From PMNU01 sp035479875 (GTDB lineage: Bacteria > Patescibacteriota > Saccharimonadia > Saccharimonadales > UBA4665): a DNA stretch of 64,000 nt. Under the pieces are notes generated by a model, which did no database searches, was not told the DNA's origin, and saw only the letters and a list, made by a program, of their open reading frames with translations. Positions 52,726-61,408 of the stretch are shown piece after piece (position 1 is the stretch's first letter; each line of letters opens with the position of its first letter). A program made the position numbers and the translations under genes. Where the stretch lies: the NCBI GenBank assembly GCA_035479875.1, contig DATIIH010000001.1:245969-309968 (forward strand). Reading direction: 5' to 3'.

Positions 52726-52941
52726 CTACCGTTGGCCGAGCTTTATTTTTTTGAGCTTGAGCGCCTTGCGCTGCGTGCGAATAATCGCCTTGTTGCGGCG
52801 TTCACGCTTGCTCGTCGGCTTCTCGAAGTACTGGCCTTGCTTAACAATAGCAACCACACCAGCTTGTTGAACCTTTCGGTTAAAGCGGCGCAGCAGGTTT
52901 TCGAGAGACTCTTTAGAATCTTTGCGGGTAACTTGTATCAT
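52726..52941 (-). CDS. rpsU: 30S ribosomal protein S21
   Basis: 71 residues, highly basic, with IQVTRKDSKESLENLLRRFNR at the N-terminus and the Y-F-E-KP.KRERR core. S21 sits near the 3' end of 16S rRNA and supports Shine-Dalgarno-dependent initiation. First gene of the operon with yqeY, adk and map. Its ATG is 8 nt from the -10, so the message is probably leaderless, striking for a protein that serves Shine-Dalgarno recognition. Confidence 0.97.
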   Translation of the reverse strand: MIQVTRKDSKESLENLLRRFNRKVQQAGVVAIVKQGQYFEKPTSKRERRNKAIIRTQRKALKLKKIKLGQR

Positions 52942-52949
52942 ATGGGTTA

Positions 52950-52978
52950 ATTCTACCGTAACAGAGAGGCTTTTGCAA
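52950..52978 (-). promoter_or_regulatory. rpsU promoter, leaderless
   Basis: TTGCAA (52978-52973), 17-bp spacer, TAGAAT (52955-52950), then 8 nt to ATG 52941. Confidence 0.7.
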
Positions 52979-52985
52979 GCGCAGT

Positions 52986-53276
52986 TTAGACCATTTGCTG
53001 TTTTTTGGGAGCAACGCGCTGCGACTTCATCACAATGCTTTGGAGCTCTTTGAAAATCACAAACTGTTTGTTGGTGTGATAGATCTTGGTATTACCCTGC
53101 TTTTCGGAGATCAAAAAGCCTACTTTTTCGAGACGTTTGAGTTCGCGCTGGATGTTGCCGGCGTCTTCTTTAATAAGCTTAGCCAAGCCGCGAACGTGCG
53201 TCTTAAAGTCGGGATATTTGGCGTAGATTACAATGATCTTGCGCCTAACTCGTGATGTGATAAATACGTCTAACAT
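52986..53276 (-). CDS. Winged-helix transcriptional regulator, ~96 aa
   Basis: Starts MLDVFITSRVRRKIIVIYAK and continues with a winged-helix: HVRGLAKLIKEDAGNIQRELKRLEKVGFL (helix-turn-helix) and ISEKQGNTKIYHTNK (wing). The layout is ArsR/MarR-like; there are no cysteines, so it is not a metal-thiolate sensor. ATG 53276 is chosen; a TTG lies six codons upstream. It is divergent from priA, with ~105 bp between, and 44 bp upstream of the rpsU start on the same strand. Confidence 0.8.
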   Translation of the reverse strand: MLDVFITSRVRRKIIVIYAKYPDFKTHVRGLAKLIKEDAGNIQRELKRLEKVGFLISEKQGNTKIYHTNKQFVIFKELQSIVMKSQRVAPKKQQMV

Positions 53277-53367
53277 AAGCCTATTGTCATTCAAACAACG
53301 TGATTACGAGTATAGACGAGCTGGCGGCGCATTTCAACTAAATTCCCTCTTTTACTCATAAAACCCC

Positions 53368-53373
53368 TATAAT
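53368..53373 (+). promoter_or_regulatory. -10 element of priA
   Basis: Perfect TATAAT at 53368-53373 overlaps the first in-frame ATG (53372); the next ATG (53381) is 7 nt downstream and would be the first transcribed base or close to it. Confidence 0.6.
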
Positions 53374-53380
53374 GCAAGAC

Positions 53381-55309
53381 ATGGGATACGCTGAGGTGCT
53401 CGTTGCCGACCAAACCTTCCACGGCTCTAAACCGCTGACATACGGCTCGGACGGCGTGCTGGTACGCGGCCAGGTAGTGACAGTGCCGCTCAAGCGCAAA
53501 CATGTATTAGGCCTGGTGGACGCGGCCGTGGGCAAGCCGCAATTTGCAGTTAAGCTGGCCGTGGCACACCTCGAACTACCTCCTGTGCCGGCGCCACTGA
53601 TGGCACTCCTTGACTGGATGCGCGACTACTATCCGGCGCCGCTGGGCATCACCACGCAGCTCTTCTTGCCTAAAAGCCTGCCGGCTAAGCCACTGCCACC
53701 TCTCGAGCTAGCTGCCCCAATAATTACCCACTTGCCTGCTTTAAATGCCGAGCAAACCCAGGCCATGGCCGCCATAAAGCAACCTGGCCTGCACCTGCTG
53801 CACGGCGAAACCGGCAGCGGCAAAACGCGGGTGTACATCGAGCGGACGCTGCAATGCATCAACCACGGACGCTCAGCGCTCATTTTGACCCCCGAGATTG
53901 GCCTTACCTCGCAGCTGGCTAACGACTTCCGCGCCGTATTTGGTAACCGCGTATTCTTGGTGCACTCCGGCCTCACCGACGCTCAGCGGCAACGCGTCTG
54001 GCAGGCGATGCTCCAAACTACCGAACCACTCGTGGTGATTGGCGCCCGCTCGGCATTATTTAGCCCCCTTAGCGACATCGGGTTGATTGTGGTAGACGAA
54101 GCCCACGAAGGCGCCTACAAACAAGATCAAGCGCCGCACTATCATGCCTCAACCATAGCCGCTAAGCTGGCTGACCTCCATAAGGCCACGCTGGTGCTCG
54201 GCTCGGCCACGCCGCTGGTGAGCGATTACTACATTGCCACTGCTAAAAAACGGCCGATTATCCGCCTTAAGGAGCAGGCCGTGGTCAGTGAACATGGGGC
54301 GCCACAGATCGATATCATTGATTTGCGCGACCGCGCCCAGTTTACCAAAAGCTCATTCCTATCGAACCAGCTGCTGACGGCTATCGGCCAGAGCTTACAA
54401 AGCGGCGAGCAATCGCTCTTGTTCCTAAATCGGCGCGGAACAGCACGCGTCATCTTTTGCGACAACTGCGGCTGGCAAGCGCTGTGCCCACACTGCGACC
54501 TACCCCTGGTATACCACGGCGATGAACACCTTATGCGCTGCCACTCCTGCGACCACAAAGCCCGCGTACCGGGCAGCTGCCCACAGTGTCGCAACGCCTC
54601 GGTGGTCTTTAAGAGTATCGGCACCAAGGCGGTGTACGATGAAGTAGCGCGCTTGTTCCCCGGTGCTCGCGTGCAACGTTTTGATACCGACAACAAAAAG
54701 GCCGAACGAATTGAGCAGCACTACGATAGCGTGCACAGCGGCGACGTTGACATCTTAATAGGCACTCAAACCCTGGCCAAAGGCCTAGATCTTCCAAAAC
54801 TCGGGCTGGTGGGCGTGATCGCCGCCGACACCGGATTGTATTTCCCTGACTTCACCGCCCAGGAGCGCACCTACCAGCTGCTCACACAAGTTATCGGCCG
54901 CGTGGGGCGTGGACACCGAGCAGGGCGCGCCATCGTGCAAACTTACGGACCGGATAGCCCGCTACTAGCTGCCGCTCTTACTAAAGATTGGAGCACATTT
55001 TACAACGCCGAAATTACTGAGCGGCGCACCTACCGCTTCCCGCCGTTTTGCTATCTGTTAAAGCTCACTGTTCGTCGCGCCAGCCTGAAAAGCGCCCAGA
55101 CATCCAGCACGGCCCTGGCGGTCGCTTTGGCCAGTGAACATCCCCGTGTGCGCGTCGAGGGACCTGCGCCTGCCTTCCATGAGCATGTGCTCGGCAAGTT
55201 CACCTGGCAGCTGATCGTTAAAGCCAACCGCCGCAGCGACCTCTTAGACATCATCGCGGCACTGCCTGCTGGCTGGACGTACGATATCGACCCCACTAAT
55301 CTGTTGTAA
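53381..55309 (+). CDS. priA: Primosomal protein N' (replication restart helicase)
   Basis: About 642 residues. A 3'-5' DNA helicase that reloads the replisome at stalled forks. An N-terminal DNA-binding domain (~1-105) is followed by Walker A GETGSGKT (142-149), Walker B/DEAH VVDEAHEG (~235), and zinc-binding loops CDNCGWQALCPHC and CHSCDHK...CPQC. The helicase C domain contains GTQTLAKGLDLPKLG and VIGRVGRGHRAG. The start is placed at 53381, not 53372, because the -10 hexamer covers the latter. Shorter than the E. coli protein (732 aa). def follows 32 bp downstream. Confidence 0.95.
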   Translation: MGYAEVLVADQTFHGSKPLTYGSDGVLVRGQVVTVPLKRKHVLGLVDAAVGKPQFAVKLAVAHLELPPVPAPLMALLDWMRDYYPAPLGITTQLFLPKSLPAKPLPPLELAAPIITHLPALNAEQTQAMAAIKQPGLHLLHGETGSGKTRVYIERTLQCINHGRSALILTPEIGLTSQLANDFRAVFGNRVFLVHSGLTDAQRQRVWQAMLQTTEPLVVIGARSALFSPLSDIGLIVVDEAHEGAYKQDQAPHYHASTIAAKLADLHKATLVLGSATPLVSDYYIATAKKRPIIRLKEQAVVSEHGAPQIDIIDLRDRAQFTKSSFLSNQLLTAIGQSLQSGEQSLLFLNRRGTARVIFCDNCGWQALCPHCDLPLVYHGDEHLMRCHSCDHKARVPGSCPQCRNASVVFKSIGTKAVYDEVARLFPGARVQRFDTDNKKAERIEQHYDSVHSGDVDILIGTQTLAKGLDLPKLGLVGVIAADTGLYFPDFTAQERTYQLLTQVIGRVGRGHRAGRAIVQTYGPDSPLLAAALTKDWSTFYNAEITERRTYRFPPFCYLLKLTVRRASLKSAQTSSTALAVALASEHPRVRVEGPAPAFHEHVLGKFTWQLIVKANRRSDLLDIIAALPAGWTYDIDPTNLL

Positions 55310-55333
55310 TTCTCGCTCCCCCTCAGTTATACT
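55304..55333 (+). promoter_or_regulatory. def-fmt promoter, leaderless
   Basis: TTGTAA (55304-55309, overlapping the priA stop), 18-bp spacer, TATACT (55328-55333), then 8 nt to ATG 55342. Confidence 0.65.
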
Positions 55334-55341
55334 TTAAAAAC

Positions 55342-55914
55342 ATGACAAAAGACGACATCATCACCCTACCCAATACCCACCTCCGCGAACGCTCCAAAAA
55401 AGTCGGCATCATTACCCCCGAAATCACCCAACTCATTAACGACATGAAGACTGCCACCCTTGATTGGGAGGCCAGCCGCGAGCACGAAGTAGGCGTGGCT
55501 TTAGCGGCCGTCCAGGTCGACCAAATGCTACGCATCGTAGTCATTCGTAATGATTTTGACAACAAAGAAGACAAAACCTTTGCCGTCTTTATTAACCCCA
55601 TCATCACCAAGTACGAAGGCGTAGTAGAGCTCGATTACGAAGGCTGCTTAAGCGTTCCGGATATTTACGGCAAAGTGCCCCGCTACAGTAAGGTGCGTAT
55701 TAAAGCACTCAACGAGCAAGGCAAAGAATTTCGCATGAGTGCCGAAGGATTTTTGGCACGCATCTTTCAGCACGAAATCGACCACACGAACGGCGTAGTG
55801 TTTATCGACCACATCAAAGACGACCCCCAAGCGTTCTTTAAACTAAAAGAGGATGGCAACCTTGAGCAACTCGACTACGAAGCGCATGTCCGAACCAATA
55901 ACGTTCTTTGGTAG
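55342..55914 (+). CDS. def: Peptide deformylase
   Basis: 190 residues, removing the formyl group from nascent proteins. Motif 1 is GVALAAVQVDQ (variant of GxGLAAxQ with Val for Gly at the third position), motif 2 EGCLSVP with the metal Cys, and motif 3 QHEIDHTNG with both metal His and the catalytic Glu. The C-terminal ~20 residues overlap fmt by 29 bp, so the formylation and deformylation enzymes are translationally coupled. Confidence 0.96.
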   Translation: MTKDDIITLPNTHLRERSKKVGIITPEITQLINDMKTATLDWEASREHEVGVALAAVQVDQMLRIVVIRNDFDNKEDKTFAVFINPIITKYEGVVELDYEGCLSVPDIYGKVPRYSKVRIKALNEQGKEFRMSAEGFLARIFQHEIDHTNGVVFIDHIKDDPQAFFKLKEDGNLEQLDYEAHVRTNNVLW

Positions 55915-56794
55915 CGGCCCGGTAGCGGCCGAAAGTCTGCGCCTGCTAGCGCAGTATGCCGAGATTGAGGCTGTGGTAACTAAGCCACGCGCCGAGCATC
56001 ACCACGGTGACGTGCCGGTTTTAGAGCTCGCCGAGAAATTGGGGCTGCAGGTACTCACTGCTAGCAGCAAACATGAACTCGACGAATTATTTGCCGCCAA
56101 GCCCGTAACCAGCCGCGTTGGCGTGCTCATCGACTTTGGAATTATCGTGTCGCAAAATGTGATTGATTACTTCCCGCTCGGCATCATAAACAGCCACTTT
56201 TCAGTTTTGCCCGAGTGGCGTGGCGCCGACCCGATTAGCTTCGCCGTTTTGAGCGGCCAAAAACAGACCGGCGTCAGCCTGATGCTTTTGGTGGCCGCCA
56301 TGGACGAAGGCCCACTGCTTGGCTACGGCGAGCAAGACATCGACGGCATGACCACGCCACAGCTCACCGACCGCCTGATTTTACTCAGCGACGCCCTGCT
56401 GCAACACGAACTACCGCGGTATCTAGCCGGCGAGACACATGGCGTATCCCAAACGATCACCGAACGCACCCCGTCATATTCCCGCAAGCTCGTTAAAGAA
56501 GACGGGATTCTCGACTGGCACAAGCCCGCCGTGGCACTAGAGTGCGAAATCCGCGCCTTTAACGGCTGGCCCAAAAGTCGCACGCAATTCGGCCCGCTCG
56601 AAGTCGTCATCACTCAGGCCCACATCTCTGAAGCTATGGGCAAAGTCGGAACATTGAGCATCATCGACAAAGAGTTAGTGGTCCACTGCGGCCAAGACAG
56701 CCTCGTCATCGACCGCCTCAAACCCGCCGGCAAACAAGAGATGACCGGCCCCGCGTTCCTCGCCGGCTACAAATCTCAATTATCTCTTGGTTAG
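55886..56794 (+). CDS. fmt: Methionyl-tRNA formyltransferase
   Basis: About 302 residues. It formylates Met-tRNAfMet for initiation. N-terminal ITFFGSGPVAAESL, then the catalytic block NSHFSVLPEWRGADPISFAVL with Asn, His and Asp (including an SVLPEWRG version of SLLPRWRG), and a C-terminal OB domain that binds tRNA. The start is ATG 55886 inside def; the frame runs 11 codons further upstream. Its stop overlaps the first bases of a 28-bp hairpin. Confidence 0.95.
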   Translation: MSEPITFFGSGPVAAESLRLLAQYAEIEAVVTKPRAEHHHGDVPVLELAEKLGLQVLTASSKHELDELFAAKPVTSRVGVLIDFGIIVSQNVIDYFPLGIINSHFSVLPEWRGADPISFAVLSGQKQTGVSLMLLVAAMDEGPLLGYGEQDIDGMTTPQLTDRLILLSDALLQHELPRYLAGETHGVSQTITERTPSYSRKLVKEDGILDWHKPAVALECEIRAFNGWPKSRTQFGPLEVVITQAHISEAMGKVGTLSIIDKELVVHCGQDSLVIDRLKPAGKQEMTGPAFLAGYKSQLSLG

Positions 56795-56878
56795 ATAACA
56801 AAACACGCCCGATTTGGAGCTAGTCCTGAGCTCGCTGCGCTCGTGCGGGCGCTCCAAATCGGGCGTGTTTTGTTATCT
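56793..56878. terminator. 28-bp bidirectional terminator-like hairpin between fmt and the DUF5663 gene
   Basis: Perfect 28-bp arms 56793-56820 and 56851-56878, with AAAACA/TGTTTT ends. The 30-nt loop contains CCTGAGCTCGCTGCGCTCGT, which on the other strand matches the core of hairpin II at 44 kb. It lies between convergent genes. Confidence 0.8.
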
Positions 56879-56885
56879 GGCTAAT

Positions 56886-57710
56886 CTAATATTGTTGCTG
56901 CGGAGGTTGCTGCTGGCCATCTTGCGGTTGTGGCTGTTGCCAAGCTGCAGGGTCCGCTGGAGGCGGTGGCGTTTGTTGCTGTTGGGGGTGGCCCATAGGG
57001 TCGCCGGCAGGCGCAGGGTTTGCCGCTGGAGCTGGCCAAGCACCTGGGGTTGGGGCGGGGGCACCTACTCCAGGGTCTGCTGGCGGCATTGGAGGCTGCA
57101 TCGGCTGGGGCTGCTGCGGGGGCATCATCGGTGCTGGCCCATAGCCATAGCCTGGTTGCGGAGCCTGCGGATAGCCGCCCTGTGGTGGTTGTTGTGGGGG
57201 CATAAACGGCTGGGACGGGTCTTGTTGAGGCATTGGAGATTGGGGTTGTTGCATTGGCATCGGTTGCTGTCCGCCCTGCGGTGGCATTCCTTGCATGGGC
57301 ATACCGCCCCCCATAGGGTTGCCCATCGGCTGCCCGGCTTGGGGTGGCATCTGTGGCTGGGGCTGCGGATACGCGCCGACACCTAGCGGCTGACCGCCAT
57401 TGTTTGCAGCAGCTAAGATTTGCGGCGCCACATGGCCTACTTCGCCCTTTAGAGCCTCAAACTCGCTGGCGACCACGTCCCGATAATGGGGGAACTTGGT
57501 CTCGAGCCAGTTAAGCGCTCCGGCTTCGTCGTTGGTTTGGATGAACTGCTCAAACTCACTCAGTTGCTCGTCGCTCATTTGCTCAGCGAGCTTCATACCC
57601 ACGCGCATCTCGAGTGTCTCGTAAATGTGCGCCAGCAACTTCTTCTTTTCCTCTGGTGGTAAGCCAGCGAGGCCCAATTCGCGCAAGAGGTCGTCGTCGA
57701 GTTTAATCAT
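56886..57710 (-). CDS. DUF5663-like protein with Pro/Gln/Met-rich tail, 274 aa
   Basis: Residues 1-85 form a compact helical domain (IKLDDDLLRELGLAGLPPEE, then a hydrophobic helix and SDEQLSEFEQFI) that I associate with DUF5663, frequent in Saccharibacteria. Residues ~105-274 are disordered, rich in Pro, Gln, Met and Gly (PMQGMPPQGGQQ type). Function unknown; the tail looks like a flexible linker or phase-separating segment. AAGGA precedes ATG 57710. It is the last gene after rpsA and infB on the minus strand. Confidence 0.8.
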   Translation of the reverse strand: MIKLDDDLLRELGLAGLPPEEKKKLLAHIYETLEMRVGMKLAEQMSDEQLSEFEQFIQTNDEAGALNWLETKFPHYRDVVASEFEALKGEVGHVAPQILAAANNGGQPLGVGAYPQPQPQMPPQAGQPMGNPMGGGMPMQGMPPQGGQQPMPMQQPQSPMPQQDPSQPFMPPQQPPQGGYPQAPQPGYGYGPAPMMPPQQPQPMQPPMPPADPGVGAPAPTPGAWPAPAANPAPAGDPMGHPQQQQTPPPPADPAAWQQPQPQDGQQQPPQQQY

Positions 57711-57765
57711 GGCAGTTCCTTTCTAGTTTCATTCTAGCACGTTTAGTGGGCTTGGCCAGCGGTGT

Positions 57766-59526
57766 TTACAGGCTGCGCGTCACCGTCTTACGAGTAAAGA
57801 CTTCAAGCCGGTCGCCCTCTTGGAGATCAACGCGGGCAGTCGTTTTAAAGCTCAGGCCGCACATCTCACCCTCAAGCACTTCTTTGGCGTCTTGGGGGCC
57901 GCGCTTTAGGTTGGTAATCTCTACTTCGGCTAGCTGCTCGTCGCCGCGCATGACGCGCGCCAGAGACGGTATGGTGAGTTTGCCCTTGGTAACTTCGCCG
58001 CCACAGATTACCGCTGTTTTGGTAGTGTTAAAGATACCACGAACCACGAGCCGACCGAGGTCGGTCTCCACCACTTCGGGTGCCAAGAGCGTACTTAAGC
58101 CCTGCTTAACGTCATCTATGAGTTCGTAGATGATGCTGTACAAACGTATGTCAACCTTATCGCGCGAAGCGAGTCGCTTCACGGCAGTAGGTACTGTGAC
58201 GTTAAAGCCGTAAATAATCGCACCGCTGCCGCCGGCAGTGTGGACGTCGTTATCAGTAATATTCCCCGCACCAGAACTCACCACGCGCACCGCTACTTCG
58301 TCGGTATCAAGCGCTTTGAGGCTGTCGATCACCGAAGTTAGCGAGCCCTGCACGTCGGCGCGGACGATAATATTGAGCTCGTTCACCTGATTGTTGCGGT
58401 TGATCATGCGGATCAGCTCGCCACCGGTCATGTCGCCGTGGCCGCCCTTTTCGCGGTGGGCCATGGTGGCCTGCTCGGCCGCGATGCGGGCTTCTTTTTC
58501 GTTGGGTACGACCTTAAATTCGTCGCCGAATTCGGGCAAAGCTTTAAAGCCGGCGATCATTACGGGCGTCGAGGGGCCGGCGTCCTTAATTGTCTTTCCG
58601 TCGGTCGTTTCTAACATTCGTATCTTGGCATACGTTGTTCCAGACACAACGAAATCTCCCACATGGAGCATTCCCTCTTCCACTAACGCGTGGGCAACCG
58701 GGCCACGGCCCTGCTCCACGTGTGCTTCGATAACTAAGCCAGTAGCCGGGCCATCTGCCTCGGCTTTAAAGTCTTCTACGTCTGCTACCAGCAAGATCAT
58801 GTCGAGCAAATTGTCGATGCCCTGCTTGGTCTTGGCCGAGACCTCAACCACCACAGTGTCACCGCCCCACTCTTCTACCAATAAATTCTGCTCGGACAGC
58901 TGCTGCTTGATGCGGTTAGCGTCAGCGCCTTCTTTGTCGATCTTGTTAATCGCCACGATGATCTTAACGCCGGCTTGGCGCGCAAAACGGATAGCCTCCA
59001 ATGTTTGCGGCTTAATGCCGTCGTCGGCCGCCACCACAATGATAGCGATGTCGGTGAGGTGAGCGCCGTGCTCGCGGATAGCGGCAAAGGCTTCGTGCCC
59101 TGGGGTGTCTAAGAAAGTTATGGCGCGCTTGCCGTGAGTTATCTGGTAGGCGGAGATGTGCTGGGTGATACCACCAGCCTCTCCCTTGGCCACTTGGGCG
59201 GTGCGGATGGCGTCAAGCAGGCTGGTCTTGCCGTGGTCAACGTGACCCATCACGGCTACCACTGGTGGGCGGGATACGGCTTTGTCGCTGGCCGGATGCT
59301 TCTCGCGCACAGTAATCGGCGCGTCCTGCTGCTTTTTGGTGAGCTCCACGTCGAGCTCCAACTCCTGCACAATAATCTGTGCTGTGTCAAAGTCGATGCG
59401 CTCATTAACGGTGGCCATAACGCCATTCTTAAACAGCTCACCAATCACCCGGGTAACGGGTAAAGCCAGTTTGTCGGCTAGAGTGCCCACGGTGATCATA
59501 TCTTCAATTTCGATGGTCCTTGCCAT
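57766..59526 (-). CDS. infB: Translation initiation factor IF-2
   Basis: 586 residues, the GTPase that delivers fMet-tRNA. A short IF2_N-type segment (1-55) is followed directly by the G domain with G1 GHVDHGKT (94-101), G3 DTPGHEAF, G4 NKID and G5 SAKTKQG, then domains II-IV with C-terminal VTRSL. The long N-terminal extension of E. coli IF-2 is absent, as in reduced genomes. ATG 59526 is chosen with AAGGAG five bases upstream; the frame opens two codons earlier at GTG. rpsA lies 54 bp upstream. Confidence 0.97.
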   Translation of the reverse strand: MARTIEIEDMITVGTLADKLALPVTRVIGELFKNGVMATVNERIDFDTAQIIVQELELDVELTKKQQDAPITVREKHPASDKAVSRPPVVAVMGHVDHGKTSLLDAIRTAQVAKGEAGGITQHISAYQITHGKRAITFLDTPGHEAFAAIREHGAHLTDIAIIVVAADDGIKPQTLEAIRFARQAGVKIIVAINKIDKEGADANRIKQQLSEQNLLVEEWGGDTVVVEVSAKTKQGIDNLLDMILLVADVEDFKAEADGPATGLVIEAHVEQGRGPVAHALVEEGMLHVGDFVVSGTTYAKIRMLETTDGKTIKDAGPSTPVMIAGFKALPEFGDEFKVVPNEKEARIAAEQATMAHREKGGHGDMTGGELIRMINRNNQVNELNIIVRADVQGSLTSVIDSLKALDTDEVAVRVVSSGAGNITDNDVHTAGGSGAIIYGFNVTVPTAVKRLASRDKVDIRLYSIIYELIDDVKQGLSTLLAPEVVETDLGRLVVRGIFNTTKTAVICGGEVTKGKLTIPSLARVMRGDEQLAEVEITNLKRGPQDAKEVLEGEMCGLSFKTTARVDLQEGDRLEVFTRKTVTRSL

Positions 59527-59580
59527 ATGCACTCCTTCCTGCCGACTCCCCGGCTTAAAAACGTCCCTAGTTCATGGGAG

Positions 59581-60651
59581 CTATTGTTTAGCGCTCTTGA
59601 GGCTCAAGGCGATCTTACGGGCATCGTTGTCGATGTCCAACACCTTAAACTGCTTCTTTTCGTTGAGCTTAAAGATTTGCTGTGGGTCGACGGTTTCGTC
59701 GTCGCTCATCTCTGACACGTGTACGAGAGCCTCAACACTAGCGCTGAGCTGTACAAAGGCGCCAAACGGCGTAATGCGCGTGATCTTGCCTTCTACGATG
59801 TCGCCCTTCTTGAATGCTTTGACTTCTTTGAGCCATGGGTCTTCAAGCATTTGCTTGAGGCTAAGGCTTAAGCGGTCTTTGTCGATAGCGATGATCTTGG
59901 CCTTCACGGTGTCACCAACCTTCACGTAGTTGCGTGGGTCTTCCACGCGCTCCCACGAGATTTCGGAGATGTGGATCAGGCCTTCGATACCAGCGACGTT
60001 AACAAACGCGCCGAAGTCGATAACACCGGTGACTACGCCTTCTACGACGTCGCCAACCTTAAGCTCGGCAAAGCGAGCTTGCATGTCGTCTTTAACGGCT
60101 TCCTTCTCGGAGAAGATCAGCTTGTTGTCTTTGCGGCTCACGTCGAGCACGCGCACACGGATGGGTTGGTTTACGAGAGCGTTGAGCTTCTGCAAAATCT
60201 CATCTTTATCGGCGCCAGAAACGCGCGGGTAGTGCCCGGCTGCCAGTTGGCTCACCGGCAAGAAGCCGCGGATGCCTTCCAGCTCTACCAGCAAACCACC
60301 ACGGTTGGCGTCGTACGGAATAACGTCGACGATCTCTTGGTCGTCGAACATCCGCTTAAGCTCGTCCCAGCCGCGGTCTTTAACAGCCCGCTTCATGCTG
60401 AGCAGTGCGTGGCCCTCTTCCATTTCGGGGTCGATAACACTGACGGTTACCGTTTGGCCCTCTTCTAGGACTTGGCCGTGGCCGATTTCGCGGCGCAAAA
60501 CCACGCCCACACCGCGGGGTCCGAGGTCGATCCAGACTTCGTGTTTGCGTACCGAACTAACGATACCCTCTACGACATCTCCCGCCTCTAATTGTTTAAC
60601 GTCACTGCCTGCCAGCAGTTCGTCCATAGTGATAGTACTGTTCTTGGGCAT
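59581..60651 (-). CDS. rpsA: Ribosomal protein S1-like protein, four S1 domains
   Basis: 356 residues. Four S1 RNA-binding repeats are visible: KQLEAGDVVEGIVSSV (~15), VDVIPYDANRGGLLVEL (~110), LKVGDVVEGVVTGVIDFGAFV (~196) and FKKGDIVEGKITRITPFGAFV (~282). E. coli S1 has six. It helps mRNAs without strong Shine-Dalgarno onto the ribosome. AGAAGGAGG precedes ATG 60651. It heads the unit rpsA-infB-DUF5663. Confidence 0.95.
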   Translation of the reverse strand: MPKNSTITMDELLAGSDVKQLEAGDVVEGIVSSVRKHEVWIDLGPRGVGVVLRREIGHGQVLEEGQTVTVSVIDPEMEEGHALLSMKRAVKDRGWDELKRMFDDQEIVDVIPYDANRGGLLVELEGIRGFLPVSQLAAGHYPRVSGADKDEILQKLNALVNQPIRVRVLDVSRKDNKLIFSEKEAVKDDMQARFAELKVGDVVEGVVTGVIDFGAFVNVAGIEGLIHISEISWERVEDPRNYVKVGDTVKAKIIAIDKDRLSLSLKQMLEDPWLKEVKAFKKGDIVEGKITRITPFGAFVQLSASVEALVHVSEMSDDETVDPQQIFKLNEKKQFKVLDIDNDARKIALSLKSAKQ

Positions 60652-60743
60652 TTCTTAGGTGCCTCCTTCTATAGTGTATTTCTTCAGATGTAACTACGGC
60701 CAACCGCAAGACTAACCGTAACACACCTGTAAGCTTGTCTCGT

Positions 60744-60772
60744 ATTATATCTGTTTTTACGCTAGAGGTAAA
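60744..60772 (-). promoter_or_regulatory. rpsA promoter
   Basis: TTTACC (60772-60767), 17-bp spacer, TATAAT (60749-60744). Leader about 85 nt, back-to-back with the promoter of the next gene. Confidence 0.65.
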
Positions 60773-60807
60773 GAGCTGGCGCACACCGAGCCTTCATAGC
60801 CCTTAAA

Positions 60808-60836
60808 TTGACAAATCGCTTATGATATGATACTAT
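60808..60836 (+). promoter_or_regulatory. Promoter of the 141-aa gene
   Basis: Perfect TTGACA (60808-60813) and TACTAT (60831-60836) with a 17-bp spacer; several alternative -10-like sequences (TATGAT, GATACT) lie in a short ATGATA-type repeat. Confidence 0.65.
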
Positions 60837-60869
60837 AAGATACGATACTTTAAATAAGGAACCTAAGAA

Positions 60870-61295
60870 ATGGCAGAACAACCATACGTATTCCCAGGTG
60901 TAACAGATGCGCAACTTGCGCAGTACCCTAATCTGCAAACAGTCGGCAATATGAACGGCCTACAGGCCGGCCAGGCCGTTGAGATGGCAAATAGGATAAA
61001 CGATGCCCGAGACATCGCACAGCGTCACCCCGACAGCGATCACACGGTACTTCAGCAAGAAATAGATGATGCGACAGCGCGCATCGACATGTATCTTGGC
61101 GGAGCTGCCACGCAGAACTATGCCCTTAGGCCACAGGAACCAGCACCGGCTGAACCTGAAGCGGAAACATCTCATAGTTCCGCACCAGGGCCAATGATGG
61201 TGGTCAGCGGCGATGGACGAATAGTCCCCTACGGCCAAATACGCCGCGGCGATCACCCGCAAGAAGGTAGAATAGTAAGCGGCGGCTATCGATAA
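60870..61295 (+). CDS. Hypothetical protein, 141 aa
   Basis: Not recognised. Soluble, without cysteine or membrane segment. Residues 1-80 look helical (QAVEMANRINDARDIAQRH, then a second helix TVLQQEIDDATARIDMYL); residues 90-115 are Pro/Glu/Ala-rich and disordered, and the tail ends in GRIVSGGYR. It has a consensus promoter, a clear AAGGA ribosome binding site and a terminator, so it is a real, single-gene transcript. Confidence 0.75.
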   Translation: MAEQPYVFPGVTDAQLAQYPNLQTVGNMNGLQAGQAVEMANRINDARDIAQRHPDSDHTVLQQEIDDATARIDMYLGGAATQNYALRPQEPAPAEPEAETSHSSAPGPMMVVSGDGRIVPYGQIRRGDHPQEGRIVSGGYR

Positions 61296-61311
61296 AAATA
61301 CCCGCTCGCAC

Positions 61312-61343
61312 AAATAGGAAGGCCCGTAAGAGCCTTCCTATTT
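61312..61343 (+). terminator. Terminator after the 141-aa gene
   Basis: 12-bp stem (61312-61323 with 61332-61343), 8-nt loop, followed by T-rich sequence. Confidence 0.85.
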
Positions 61344-61393
61344 TTATTAGGCGAGCCAACGCCAAAGCATAGCGAGCTGGCGTGAGCGCGTGC

Positions 61394-61399
61394 TAAACT
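61394..61399 (+). promoter_or_regulatory. -10 element of the ROK gene
   Basis: TAAACT nine nt before ATG 61409, no Shine-Dalgarno. No convincing -35. Confidence 0.4.
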
Positions 61400-61408
61400 A
61401 AGATCAAT

